Positions 1 to 5,324 of a stretch of 5,326 nt of DNA are shown here, one piece after another. Position 1 is the stretch's first letter; each line of letters begins with the position of its first letter. Under the pieces are notes generated by a model. The model was not told where the DNA came from and did no database searches. It was given only the letters and a program-made list of their open reading frames with translations. Source of the DNA: DAIOHQ01 sp036744635 (GTDB taxonomy: Bacteria; Planctomycetota; Phycisphaerae; Tepidisphaerales; Tepidisphaeraceae); NCBI GenBank assembly GCA_036744635.1, contig DAIOHQ010000296.1, forward strand, positions 1 through 5,326, given 5' to 3'. Made by a program: the position numbers and the translations under genes.

Positions 1-1326
1 GGCGCGGATGGCGGCCTGCTTGCTTCTTTCGATGCAGGCGGTGGCGGCGAGGTCGAACATGCGCATGTTCCAGTCGCAAATGGCGGCCATCTGCGCGGGC
101 AGCTTGCCGCAGGCGGTGGGATTGATGCCGTTGCGGTCGATCATGCAGGCGACCTCGACGCACCCGTCGCCCATCAGGTTGGAGATCAGCGGGCCGGCGC
201 CATTGCGGGGGTGGACGTTCATCACGTTGCCATGGATGCGGAAGGGGCTGTCCTTTTCGCGGGCTTCGATGATCCAGGAGGCGTATTCCCAGCTTCGCTT
301 GCCGCCGATCTCGGCCTCACCGCGGATCACCTTCTGGCGGTGCTCGTCAGCGCTCTTGCGCCAGCCCGGCCACTCGTTGGCGTAGAAGCTGGAACCGCCG
401 TCGTAGCGCTCGCGGAGGTATTTGGGATGGAGGTCCTTGCGCTTGCGATAGTAGGGAAGATATTCGCTGAGATGGCCGGAGGATTCGGTGATGAAGGCGC
501 CGAAGTGAAGCATCATGTCCTTGCGGACCAGGTCCTTGTCTTCGGGATCGGAGGGGTTGCCGGAGAGGTCCTGGCGGGCTTTTTCCATCAGGATGGGATA
601 GAGGTCCTGGCCGCGATGGCGCAGCTTGGTGAACCAGGCGAGGTGGTTGATGCCGGCGCATTCCCATTCCATTTCCTCGACGGCGATGCCGGCGCGCTTG
701 GCGAGCAGGTGGCTGGTCCCCTGCACCGAATGGCACAGGCCGACGAGCTGCATCGAGGTGGTGCGCCCGGCGGCGAGGCACATGATGTTCATGGGATTGG
801 TGTAATTGAGCACCAGCGCCCGCGGGCAGAGTTTTTCGGCATCGCGGAGGATTTCGAGAAAGACCGGCACGGTGCGCAGGGCTTTGAACAGGCCGCCGGG
901 GCCGATGGTGTCGCCGATGCACTGGTCGACACCGTATTTGGCCGGAATGTCGTTGTCGAAGCGCACGCAGTGAATGCCGCTGACTTCGATGCAGTTGACG
1001 ATGTAGTCAGCGCCGGGGAGGGCCTGGCGGCGGTCGGTGCTGGCGCTGATCTTCCAGCCTTCGCCCTTGCCGGTCTTTTCGATCAGCTTCTGCACGACCT
1101 TGTGCATGATGCCCAGGCGGGTTTCATCGATGTCGACGATGACGAACTCGCCGGCGGCGGCGCCGGGGATGGAGAGGACATCATTGAGAAGATGGGGGGT
1201 GAAGCCGCTGCCGGCGCCCAGAAAGACGATCTTGATCGGGCGGGGCATTTCTCCGCGCAGGCCGATTTGTGAATCGGCTTCTTTGGTGTGTTCAGTGTGA
1301 CCCTTGCTGACGACTGCGACGGCCAT
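1..1326 (-). CDS. GH4 family NAD/Mn-dependent alpha-galactosidase (MelA-like), 3' end cut by window edge
   Basis: The frame is open from the ATG at 1326 to the window edge, giving 442 residues without a stop. Near the N-terminus (about residues 31-43) is a Rossmann NAD-binding start, KIVFLGAGSGFTP, followed by the acidic end of the second strand (VDID, 64-67). The metal-binding signature LCHSVQ (Cys198) and the second ligand motif GINHLAW (His228) are both present, as is NYTNP (174-178). These define glycoside hydrolase family 4, cytoplasmic enzymes that cleave through a redox elimination mechanism using NAD and Mn. In this family CHSV, as opposed to CHE, CDMP or CNVP, is associated with alpha-galactosidases, so a melibiose- or raffinose-type substrate is the best guess. 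A GGAG (1335-1332) sits five bases before the ATG. An alternative start at 1248 (MPRPIKIVF) matches the usual family N-terminus better; the first 26 residues may be untranslated. Probably only the last few tens of residues are missing. An alpha-glucosidase or other GH4 specificity remains possible. Confidence 0.93.
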   Translation of the reverse strand, partial: MAVAVVSKGHTEHTKEADSQIGLRGEMPRPIKIVFLGAGSGFTPHLLNDVLSIPGAAAGEFVIVDIDETRLGIMHKVVQKLIEKTGKGEGWKISASTDRRQALPGADYIVNCIEVSGIHCVRFDNDIPAKYGVDQCIGDTIGPGGLFKALRTVPVFLEILRDAEKLCPRALVLNYTNPMNIMCLAAGRTTSMQLVGLCHSVQGTSHLLAKRAGIAVEEMEWECAGINHLAWFTKLRHRGQDLYPILMEKARQDLSGNPSDPEDKDLVRKDMMLHFGAFITESSGHLSEYLPYYRKRKDLHPKYLRERYDGGSSFYANEWPGWRKSADEHRQKVIRGEAEIGGKRSWEYASWIIEAREKDSPFRIHGNVMNVHPRNGAGPLISNLMGDGCVEVACMIDRNGINPTACGKLPAQMAAICDWNMRMFDLAATACIERSKQAAIRA

Positions 1327-1331
1327 GATAA

Positions 1332-1335
1332 CTCC
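1332..1335 (-). promoter_or_regulatory. Ribosome binding site of the GH4 gene
   Basis: GGAG read on the minus strand, five bases before the ATG at 1326. It favours the 1326 start. The alternative internal ATG at 1248 also has a GGAG, but only two bases away, which is closer than usual. Confidence 0.5.
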
Positions 1336-1356
1336 GGTGAACGTTTGTGTAACTCC

Positions 1357-1397
1357 GTAGCGGACGCAACTTTCGCGTCCGCTGAAGCGGACCCTAC
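1357..1397. repeat. GTAG...CTAC-bounded palindromic element (REP/REPIN-like)
   Basis: A 41-bp element that begins GTAG and ends CTAC on the plus strand. It contains a perfect 9-bp inverted repeat, AGCGGACGC (1359-1367) and GCGTCCGCT (1375-1383), around a 7-base loop. A third copy of the core, AGCGGAC (1386-1392), can pair with GTCCGCT (1377-1383) across a two-base gap, so two hairpins compete for the same central arm. The GTAG boundary next to a hairpin is the hallmark of REP sequences mobilised by RAYT transposases. It lies in the predicted 5' untranslated region of the GH4 gene. Whether it is repeated elsewhere in the genome cannot be seen here. Confidence 0.55.
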
Positions 1398-1415
1398 ATC
1401 CTCAATCAATAGGGG

Positions 1416-1443
1416 ATTTTAGCGAGAATAGGAATACACGCAA
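1416..1443 (-). promoter_or_regulatory. Candidate sigma-70-type promoter for the GH4 gene
   Basis: On the minus strand TTGCGT (1443-1438, three of six matches to the -35 consensus) is followed after 16 bases by TAAAAT (1421-1416, five of six matches to the -10). The spacer is AT-rich compared with the surroundings. Transcription would start near 1409, giving a leader of about 80 bases that includes the 1357-1397 palindrome. The -35 box starts 9 bases after the stop codon of the DUF1854 gene, so the GH4 gene could be transcribed alone. Confidence 0.4.
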
Positions 1444-1451
1444 AGCGCGAT

Positions 1452-1919
1452 TCAGATCAGCACGTGCACCGCTTTGCGGCTGTGCTCGTCGAGGTGTTCG
1501 AGGCTGGGGAGCTCGTAGACGTTGCCGTCGGCGTCTTTGATGGAGAAGCGGCCATCCTTGAGGAAGCGGATGTCTTCGCGCTCCTGGACGGAAAATTCGG
1601 CCGGGCCGCGATCGGTCTGCACGCTCCACTTCTGATAGCCGAAGCGGACATCGACGAATTCGACGCGGGTGATCTGGGGGATGAAGCTGGTGGTGGCGAG
1701 GTTGTCCTCGATGAGCTTGCGCAGGGCCGGGGGCAGCTCGGCGAGATCTTCTACGAGCAGCAGTTCCTTGCCCTCTGAGGAGCGAATGGAGATGAAACGG
1801 CCGGGCGATGACCAGGGGAAGGCGCGGCGGATGCGCACGTCGGCGACGTCATCCTGGGCGGGACGCTTCAAAGTGAGGCGGCCCTGGTCGTCTGGGGATA
1901 ACTCAAATGCTTCGGGCAT
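1452..1919 (-). CDS. DUF1854 family protein
   Basis: This encodes 155 residues starting MPEAFELSPDD, a small soluble protein with no signal peptide or membrane segment. The sequence carries the pattern I recall for DUF1854: an opening acidic/GRL segment (LSPDDQGRLTLKRP), then VRIRRAFPWSSPGRFISI, GKELLLVEDLAELPPALRKLIEDNL, a central VEFVDVRFGYQKWSVQTDRGPAEFSV and the ending EDIRFLKDGRFSIKDADGN...LDEHSRKAVHVLI. The molecular function is unknown. Members are typically encoded beside an ABC transporter with an N-terminal cytoplasmic extension, and the two are linked to cyanophycin metabolism in some proteobacteria. Such a transporter is encoded upstream here, separated by one small gene. The start at 1919 is chosen because the family begins about here. 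No convincing Shine-Dalgarno precedes it, and the frame stays open upstream to an ATG at 2009 whose extra 30 residues look non-coding and are encoded by hairpin-forming DNA. Confidence 0.85.
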   Translation of the reverse strand: MPEAFELSPDDQGRLTLKRPAQDDVADVRIRRAFPWSSPGRFISIRSSEGKELLLVEDLAELPPALRKLIEDNLATTSFIPQITRVEFVDVRFGYQKWSVQTDRGPAEFSVQEREDIRFLKDGRFSIKDADGNVYELPSLEHLDEHSRKAVHVLI

Positions 1920-1984
1920 GGAATGGTTGTACCGGCTTGACAGCAAAAATGGAACGAGATTGCCCAGAGCGCTGCGCTTATTGC

Positions 1985-2006
1985 GCATGGGCTGGCAGCC
2001 CCATGC
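1985..2006. repeat. Imperfect inverted repeat upstream of the DUF1854 gene
   Basis: GCATGGGCT (1985-1993) can pair with AGCCC plus ATGC (1997-2006, one bulged C) around a three-base loop. A second, mutually exclusive hairpin, TGCGC/GCGCA (1973-1977 with 1983-1987), shares its left edge. They lie 66 to 90 bases upstream of the start at 1919, probably in the leader if transcription comes from upstream. No U tract follows, so this is not an intrinsic terminator. Confidence 0.35.
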
Positions 2007-2033
2007 CACTTTCAGGACCTGCTACCGAGGCTT

Positions 2034-2093
2034 GTAGGGTGGGCGTACTCGCCCACCGTCGCGTCGCGCGGTGGGCGAATACGCCCACCCTAC
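2034..2093. repeat. REPIN-like element: two inverted GTAG-hairpin units
   Basis: Two 25-base arms (2034-2058 and 2069-2093) are inverted copies of each other with a single mismatch, separated by a 10-base GC-only-plus-T spacer. Each arm is itself a hairpin unit: GTAG at the outer edge, then GGTGGGCG, a four-base loop (TACT in the left arm, AATA in the right) and CGCCCACC. The element therefore starts GTAG and ends CTAC, and can fold as one long stem or as a two-leaved cruciform. This is the structure of a REPIN (paired REP sequences), elements that RAYT transposases (TnpA-REP) mobilise. It sits between the GNAT-like gene and the DUF1854 gene, where it could stabilise the 3' end of the upstream transcript. 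No transposase is in the window. Confidence 0.75.
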
Positions 2094-2126
2094 GGGAGCA
2101 CTGATATCACCAAAATTGCAGGTGGC

Positions 2127-2540
2127 TCAATTTGTCCGGTCGATTCCATGGAAGCGGCGGCACTTGAGGTCCTGGGCGCGGTGCTGGGCGGCTTCCTTCA
2201 GCAGCATTGCGATGTCATCGCTGGCGAGGCCGGGGACGACACCGAAGGCTTCGAGTTGGGCTTCCATGACGGCGCGGCCGTTTTCGGTGACCAGCTTGCC
2301 GTTTTCGCAGGCGGGCTGGACGCGGAAACAGATATGCCCGGCCGGTTCGCCGTCGATGAAGGCGGCCAGCAGATTTTGCCGGGCGGAGAGCCATCCATGG
2401 GGATCGATCATCAGCGAGCCGGCCTGGCCGAGATGATCGATCAGTGAAAAGACCTTGTTCCAGTTGCGGTGCCAGTTATCCACCAACTCGACCGTCATGG
2501 CCTTGGCGCGAGGTTGTATTTCTTCTTCCAGCATGATCAT
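2127..2540 (-). CDS. Small GNAT-like protein, divergent or degenerate
   Basis: A 137-residue soluble protein (MIMLEEEIQPRAK...). I do not recognise a named family, but the layout resembles the core of GNAT N-acetyltransferases. LLAAFIDGEPAGHICFRV (about residues 57-74) reads as the beta2-beta3 hairpin. MEAQLEAFGVVPG, followed by the helix IAMLLKEAAQHRAQDLKCRRF (about 92-131), reads as strand beta4 plus helix alpha3. The acetyl-CoA pyrophosphate loop, normally R/Q-x-x-G-x-G/A, is replaced by GLASDDIA, so normal cofactor binding is doubtful. The protein also ends soon after that helix, lacking the usual C-terminal strands. The start at 2540 has AGGAG (2551-2547) six bases upstream and a near-consensus promoter just before it. 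A longer reading from 2609 would begin inside or above that promoter. It may be a regulatory or non-catalytic remnant, or a different alpha/beta protein. Confidence 0.7.
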   Translation of the reverse strand: MIMLEEEIQPRAKAMTVELVDNWHRNWNKVFSLIDHLGQAGSLMIDPHGWLSARQNLLAAFIDGEPAGHICFRVQPACENGKLVTENGRAVMEAQLEAFGVVPGLASDDIAMLLKEAAQHRAQDLKCRRFHGIDRTN

Positions 2541-2546
2541 CCTGAT

Positions 2547-2551
2547 CTCCT
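2547..2551 (-). promoter_or_regulatory. Ribosome binding site fixing the start of the GNAT-like gene
   Basis: AGGAG on the minus strand, six bases before the ATG at 2540, which is ideal spacing. A second ATG two codons later (2534) is 12 bases away and less likely. This site argues against a start at 2609. Confidence 0.7.
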
Positions 2552-2565
2552 GTCGTGCGTCTACC

Positions 2566-2593
2566 TTTATAGACGGCAAACCGACAATGTCAT
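2566..2593 (-). promoter_or_regulatory. Near-consensus sigma-70-type promoter of the GNAT-like gene
   Basis: On the minus strand ATGACA (2593-2588, five of six matches to TTGACA) is followed after 16 bases by TATAAA (2571-2566, five of six matches to TATAAT). The region upstream (2594-2617) is AT-rich. Transcription would start near 2559, giving a leader of about 19 bases that holds the AGGAG site. This makes the small gene, and possibly the DUF1854 gene after it, independent of the ABC transporter transcript. Confidence 0.6.
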
Positions 2594-2707
2594 TTCCATA
2601 TTTCCACAATTTTTATAGCCCGGCCGCAGGCGGGCGTTGTCGGGTCATCCGGCGAATACCAGTTGTACGGGTTAGGAAAACGTATCTGCTCCGGTAGTGC
2701 GGGTTTA

Positions 2708-4978
2708 TCAGCGAATCGCCACCAGGGCGTTCATTTCCACCTGGGTCTGATGCAATTTTGCGTAGACGCCGCTTTCTTTGTTTACCAGCTCCGCGTGGGT
2801 GCCCTGCTCGGCGATTTTGCCCTTGTCCAGCACCACCAGCCGGTCGGCGGCCTGCAGGGTGCTGAGGCGGTGGGCGATGGCGAAAGTGGTGCGGCCGGTG
2901 ACCAGATGGTCGAGCGCCTGCTGGATCTGCTTTTCCGTCTCGGTATCGACGGAGCTGGTGGCCTCGTCGAGGATCAGGATGCGCGGATTGTGCAGGATGG
3001 CGCGGGCGATGCTGACGCGCTGGCGCTCGCCGCCGGAAAGGGATTGGCCGCGTTCACCAACCATGGTGTCATAGCCGTCCGGGAAGCCGACGATGAAATC
3101 GTGGGCGTTGGCGGCGCGGGCGGCGGCGATGACTTCGCGCTCGCTGGCCTGGGGGTTGCCGTAGCGGATGTTGTCGGCGATGGTGCCGTGGAAAAGATAC
3201 GGCTCCTGCAGCACCACGCCGATCTGCCGGCGCAGCCAGTGGACGTCGTAGTCGCGCACGTCTATCCCGTCGAGCAGAATCTGCCCGTCGGTGCAATCGT
3301 AGAAACGGCAGATGAGGTTGACGAAGGTGCTCTTGCCGGCGCCGCTGGGGCCGCACAGGCCGATCATTTCACCGGGCGCGGCGACCATGGAAACTTCGCG
3401 CAGGGCGGGGGCAGCGCCTTCGTAGCTGAAGGAAACCTGCTTGAACTCGACACGGCCTTCGAGGCGCTGCTTGGTCTGGGCGCCGGCGCGGCTGAAGATG
3501 TCGGGCGGGGTGTCGAGCACCTCGAAGATGCGCTGGGCGCTGGTGGCGGCGCGGGTGACCATGCGGTTGCTGTTGGCCAGCTCCATGATCGGTTGATAGA
3601 ACTGGCTGACGAAGACCATGAAGGCCACCAATGTTTCCACGTTGAAGTGCTTGTCTCCAGGGTGTTTGATCGCCATGTAGCCCCCGATGATCCATATCAG
3701 CAGAGAGCAGATGCGCATCAACCCGCTGGTGACGGCTTGCAGGGCAGTCCAAACCTTGTGAATGGCCTGTTCCTTCTCAATGTACTCATTGCTGCGGCGA
3801 TCAAAGCGCCTGATCTCGGCGTCCTCGTTGGCAAATGCTTTGACGACGCGAATGCCCGGCAGGGCATCGCCGACGACTGCGGTCATGCGCGACCAATAGG
3901 TCCAGAGGCGGCCGAACATGTACTGCATTTTCATGCCGCGCTGATAGGTGAGCACGGCCAGAATCGGCAGCGGGAGCAGCGTCCAGCAGGCCAGCTTCCA
4001 GTTCATGACGAACATGATCATGGAAACGAACAGAATCATCGCGACGTTGCGGAACACACTGACCGACCCGAAGACGATAAAGTCCCAGAGGCGGTCGGTA
4101 TCGTTGGTGACGCGGGTGATCAGGCTGCCGGTGCGGCGCTTGGCGAAATAGCGCAGGCTCAGCTCGTGCATGTGGGCGTAAACCAGGTGGCGCAGGTCGC
4201 CGGTAACCTGGGTGCCGACGCGGGACAGAATGTACAGGTGAATTCCAGAGAGCGTCTCGCTGACAATCACCGTCAGCACAAGGCAGCCGCCCCACAGCAG
4301 CAGGTGCGGGACACTGCCGCCCTTGATGCCGTAGCCAATGAGAGACTTGATGAACAATCCCGGCAGCACCGCCATGGCCGAGACGATCAGCGTCAGCGTG
4401 AGGGCGGCGACGATGCGCGGCCGATAGGGCTTGGCGACATCCAGCAGGCGCCAGAGGATCTTGCGCTGCTGCAGGCACTGCGGGCAGACGCCTTCGGCGT
4501 AGGCGGGGATGAGCATGCCGCACTTGGGGCAGTGTTCCTTCTGATCGGTTTCGCGCTCGACGGCTTCCAGCCAGTCAGGCGGCGTCTCGGCGCCGTCTTT
4601 GCGCGGCAGGCGGCGCTCGATCTTGCGCTGCAGGCGCAGGACGCCGCGGCGGTAGCGGCGGGAATAGCGAATTTCTGACACCACCTTGTCGCCATCCAGC
4701 ACCAGCAGACGGTCGGCGCCGAGGCCTTCGGCCACTTTCAGTTCCCGGATCGCGGCAATCGGGATCGAGCGCGGGGCGCCGTCGGCCAGCAGCATCAGGC
4801 TGGACTCGGTGAGCACGGCGTAGCGATGGGCGTAGCGATTGGACTCATCGAGGTCATATTCGGTCCAGGCGAGGACGTTCTGGCCGGTCAATTCGCCGTT
4901 GAAGCGGGCGCGCACGGCGGCGGGCAGCTCGCCGAGTGTTGGCGGGGCTGAAGTTGTTGGGAGGGAGCGGGTTGCCAT
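2708..4978 (-). CDS. ABC exporter half-transporter with N-terminal PH-like and zinc-ribbon module (DUF1854-associated type)
   Basis: A 756-residue membrane protein with fused membrane and ATPase domains, expected to act as a homodimer. Residues about 20-125 form a soluble region resembling a bacterial PH-like fold. HCPKCG...VCPQC (Cys150, 153, 165, 168) is a zinc ribbon, followed at once by the first membrane helix (about 187-210). Five further hydrophobic segments end near residue 465, matching the six-helix type of MsbA-like exporters. The ATPase domain has an A-loop Tyr519, Walker A GPSGAGKST (543-551), Q-loop Gln591, signature LSGGE (647-651), Walker B ILILDE (667-672), D-loop SSVD (675-678) and switch His703; all look intact. 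From memory, this architecture is typical of transporters encoded with DUF1854 proteins and linked to cyanophycin metabolism. The substrate is unknown. The start at 4978 has only a weak GAG six bases upstream. An in-frame ATG at 5122 would translate through the terminator hairpin and is unlikely. Confidence 0.93.
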   Translation of the reverse strand: MATRSLPTTSAPPTLGELPAAVRARFNGELTGQNVLAWTEYDLDESNRYAHRYAVLTESSLMLLADGAPRSIPIAAIRELKVAEGLGADRLLVLDGDKVVSEIRYSRRYRRGVLRLQRKIERRLPRKDGAETPPDWLEAVERETDQKEHCPKCGMLIPAYAEGVCPQCLQQRKILWRLLDVAKPYRPRIVAALTLTLIVSAMAVLPGLFIKSLIGYGIKGGSVPHLLLWGGCLVLTVIVSETLSGIHLYILSRVGTQVTGDLRHLVYAHMHELSLRYFAKRRTGSLITRVTNDTDRLWDFIVFGSVSVFRNVAMILFVSMIMFVMNWKLACWTLLPLPILAVLTYQRGMKMQYMFGRLWTYWSRMTAVVGDALPGIRVVKAFANEDAEIRRFDRRSNEYIEKEQAIHKVWTALQAVTSGLMRICSLLIWIIGGYMAIKHPGDKHFNVETLVAFMVFVSQFYQPIMELANSNRMVTRAATSAQRIFEVLDTPPDIFSRAGAQTKQRLEGRVEFKQVSFSYEGAAPALREVSMVAAPGEMIGLCGPSGAGKSTFVNLICRFYDCTDGQILLDGIDVRDYDVHWLRRQIGVVLQEPYLFHGTIADNIRYGNPQASEREVIAAARAANAHDFIVGFPDGYDTMVGERGQSLSGGERQRVSIARAILHNPRILILDEATSSVDTETEKQIQQALDHLVTGRTTFAIAHRLSTLQAADRLVVLDKGKIAEQGTHAELVNKESGVYAKLHQTQVEMNALVAIR

Positions 4979-4989
4979 GAATTTCTCGT

Positions 4990-5025
4990 AAAAAAAGCCA
5001 CGCGGTCCGAAGTCGGCCGCGTGGC
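4990..5025 (-). terminator. Intrinsic terminator immediately before the ABC transporter start; possible attenuator
   Basis: Read on the minus strand, GCCACGCGG (5025-5017) pairs perfectly with CCGCGTGGC (5005-4997). The 11-base loop contains a further CCG/CGG pairing, and seven T follow (4996-4990). Four A before the stem (5029-5026) extend it with A-U pairs. This is a textbook rho-independent terminator. The U tract ends 11 bases before the ATG at 4978, so no promoter fits in between, and transcription of the ABC gene must read through it. On the plus strand only four T follow, so it would work less well in that direction. Confidence 0.85.
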
Positions 5026-5078
5026 TTTTGGTTCGCAATGGGAGGAACGTTAATTCAACATGCCTCCCGGCCACGCGG
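4997..5078 (-). promoter_or_regulatory. Candidate antiterminator/terminator switch in the ABC transporter leader
   Basis: CCGCGTGGC occurs twice on the minus strand: at 5078-5070 (segment 1) and at 5005-4997 (segment 3, the 3' arm of the terminator). The complementary GCCACGCGG at 5025-5017 (segment 2) can pair with either copy. Pairing 1:2 over a 44-base loop would prevent terminator 2:3, which has an 11-base loop plus extra A-U pairs. A perfect 7-bp hairpin, AAGACCC/GGGTCTT (5111-5094), lies just upstream. Segment 1 lies in codons 27-29 of the small leader ORF, so a translating ribosome would control whether it is free. Confidence 0.5.
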
Positions 5079-5156
5079 ATCGATGACGCAGTGAAGACCC
5101 TGCCGGGTCTTGCGCCACGCATCGCGGCAGAAGATGTCAGGCTTTGTCATGAACAT
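5055..5156 (-). CDS. Possible 33-residue leader peptide of the ABC transporter
   Basis: A short reading frame starting MFMTKPDIFCRDAW and ending PRGREAC, followed by a stop. It would begin about 30 bases after the predicted transcription start. A GAGG lies 11 bases before the ATG, a rather long spacing. Its coding sequence contains the 5094-5111 hairpin (codons 16-21) and attenuator segment 1 (codons 27-29). It has five Arg and three Asp but no consecutive run of one amino acid, so which residue a stalled ribosome might sense is not evident. The same frame is open upstream to the window edge, so it could instead be the tail of a longer gene. No homology is recognised. Confidence 0.3.
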   Translation of the reverse strand: MFMTKPDIFCRDAWRKTRQGLHCVIDPRGREAC

Positions 5157-5324
5157 GCTGGAATGATCCTCGCGTTCGGGGACCAGCAGCAAAAGATGGC
5201 AATGTGGGAGGACTTTGTCAATCGAAAAAATTTCATTGCGCGTCAGCGACGGCATACCCCGGGCCGAGTGCCACAGGTCGCGGTACTCCGAGACCTGTGC
5301 CGCGTAGCGACGCAGTAAGACCTG
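5055..5324 (-). CDS. Alternative: 3' end of an unrecognised gene entering from the right edge
   Basis: The reading frame that ends with the stop at 5055 is open to the window edge, giving 89 residues (QVLLRRYAAQVSEYRDLW...). If real, the terminator at 5025-4990 is simply the end of this gene, which is normal placement. Against it: the first part coincides with REP-like palindromes, the middle contains a good promoter with an AT-rich upstream stretch, and I recognise no domain. This is mutually exclusive with the leader-peptide reading as the main role of the region. Confidence 0.25.
   Translation of the reverse strand, partial: QVLLRRYAAQVSEYRDLWHSARGMPSLTRNEIFSIDKVLPHCHLLLLVPEREDHSSMFMTKPDIFCRDAWRKTRQGLHCVIDPRGREAC
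5193..5221 (-). promoter_or_regulatory. Candidate promoter of the ABC transporter transcript
   Basis: A perfect TTGACA (5221-5216) on the minus strand is followed after 17 bases by CATCTT (5198-5193), a weak -10. The AT-rich sequence just upstream (5224-5237) could act as an UP element in this otherwise GC-rich DNA. The start point would be near 5186, giving a leader of about 208 bases that contains the small ORF and the terminator switch. It is the only good promoter-like sequence I see upstream of the ABC gene. Confidence 0.5.

Noticed and set aside
211..1272. Plus-strand open frame of 353 codons
   Set aside because: It is antisense to the GH4 gene and shows the same Ala/Gly/Asp/Val-rich mirror composition. 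The minus-strand frame carries the GH4 cofactor and metal motifs.
1920..2009. Earlier start for the DUF1854 protein at 2009
   Set aside because: The 30 extra residues do not fit the DUF1854 pattern and are encoded by hairpin-forming intergenic DNA. No Shine-Dalgarno supports it either.
2034..2093. CRISPR repeat or tRNA-like cloverleaf
   Set aside because: There is only one inverted pair with no spacer-repeat array, and no anticodon or T-loop consensus. The REPIN structure explains it fully.
2541..2609. Earlier start for the GNAT-like protein at 2609
   Set aside because: The extra 23 codons overlap the -35 and -10 boxes, while AGGAG is ideally spaced for the start at 2540.
2618..2635. Stem GCCCG/CGGGC downstream of the ABC gene as its terminator
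   Set aside because: The stem is short with a bulge. On the minus strand it is followed by TATAAAAATT, not a T run, so an intrinsic terminator cannot be supported.
2663..4678. Plus-strand open frame of 671 codons
   Set aside because: It lies wholly antisense to the ABC transporter, whose motifs are unmistakable. The translation is low-complexity, rich in Ala, Gly, Asp and His, as expected for the mirror of a GC-rich gene.
4979..5122. 48-residue N-terminal extension of the ABC transporter (start at 5122)
   Set aside because: The extension would be translated through the terminator hairpin and U tract, has no family support, and its first part lies in another frame over the leader ORF.
5028..5318. 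Plus-strand open frame of 96 codons at the right end
   Set aside because: It has no recognisable domain, crosses palindromic DNA and the terminator arm, and runs against all other genes in the window.
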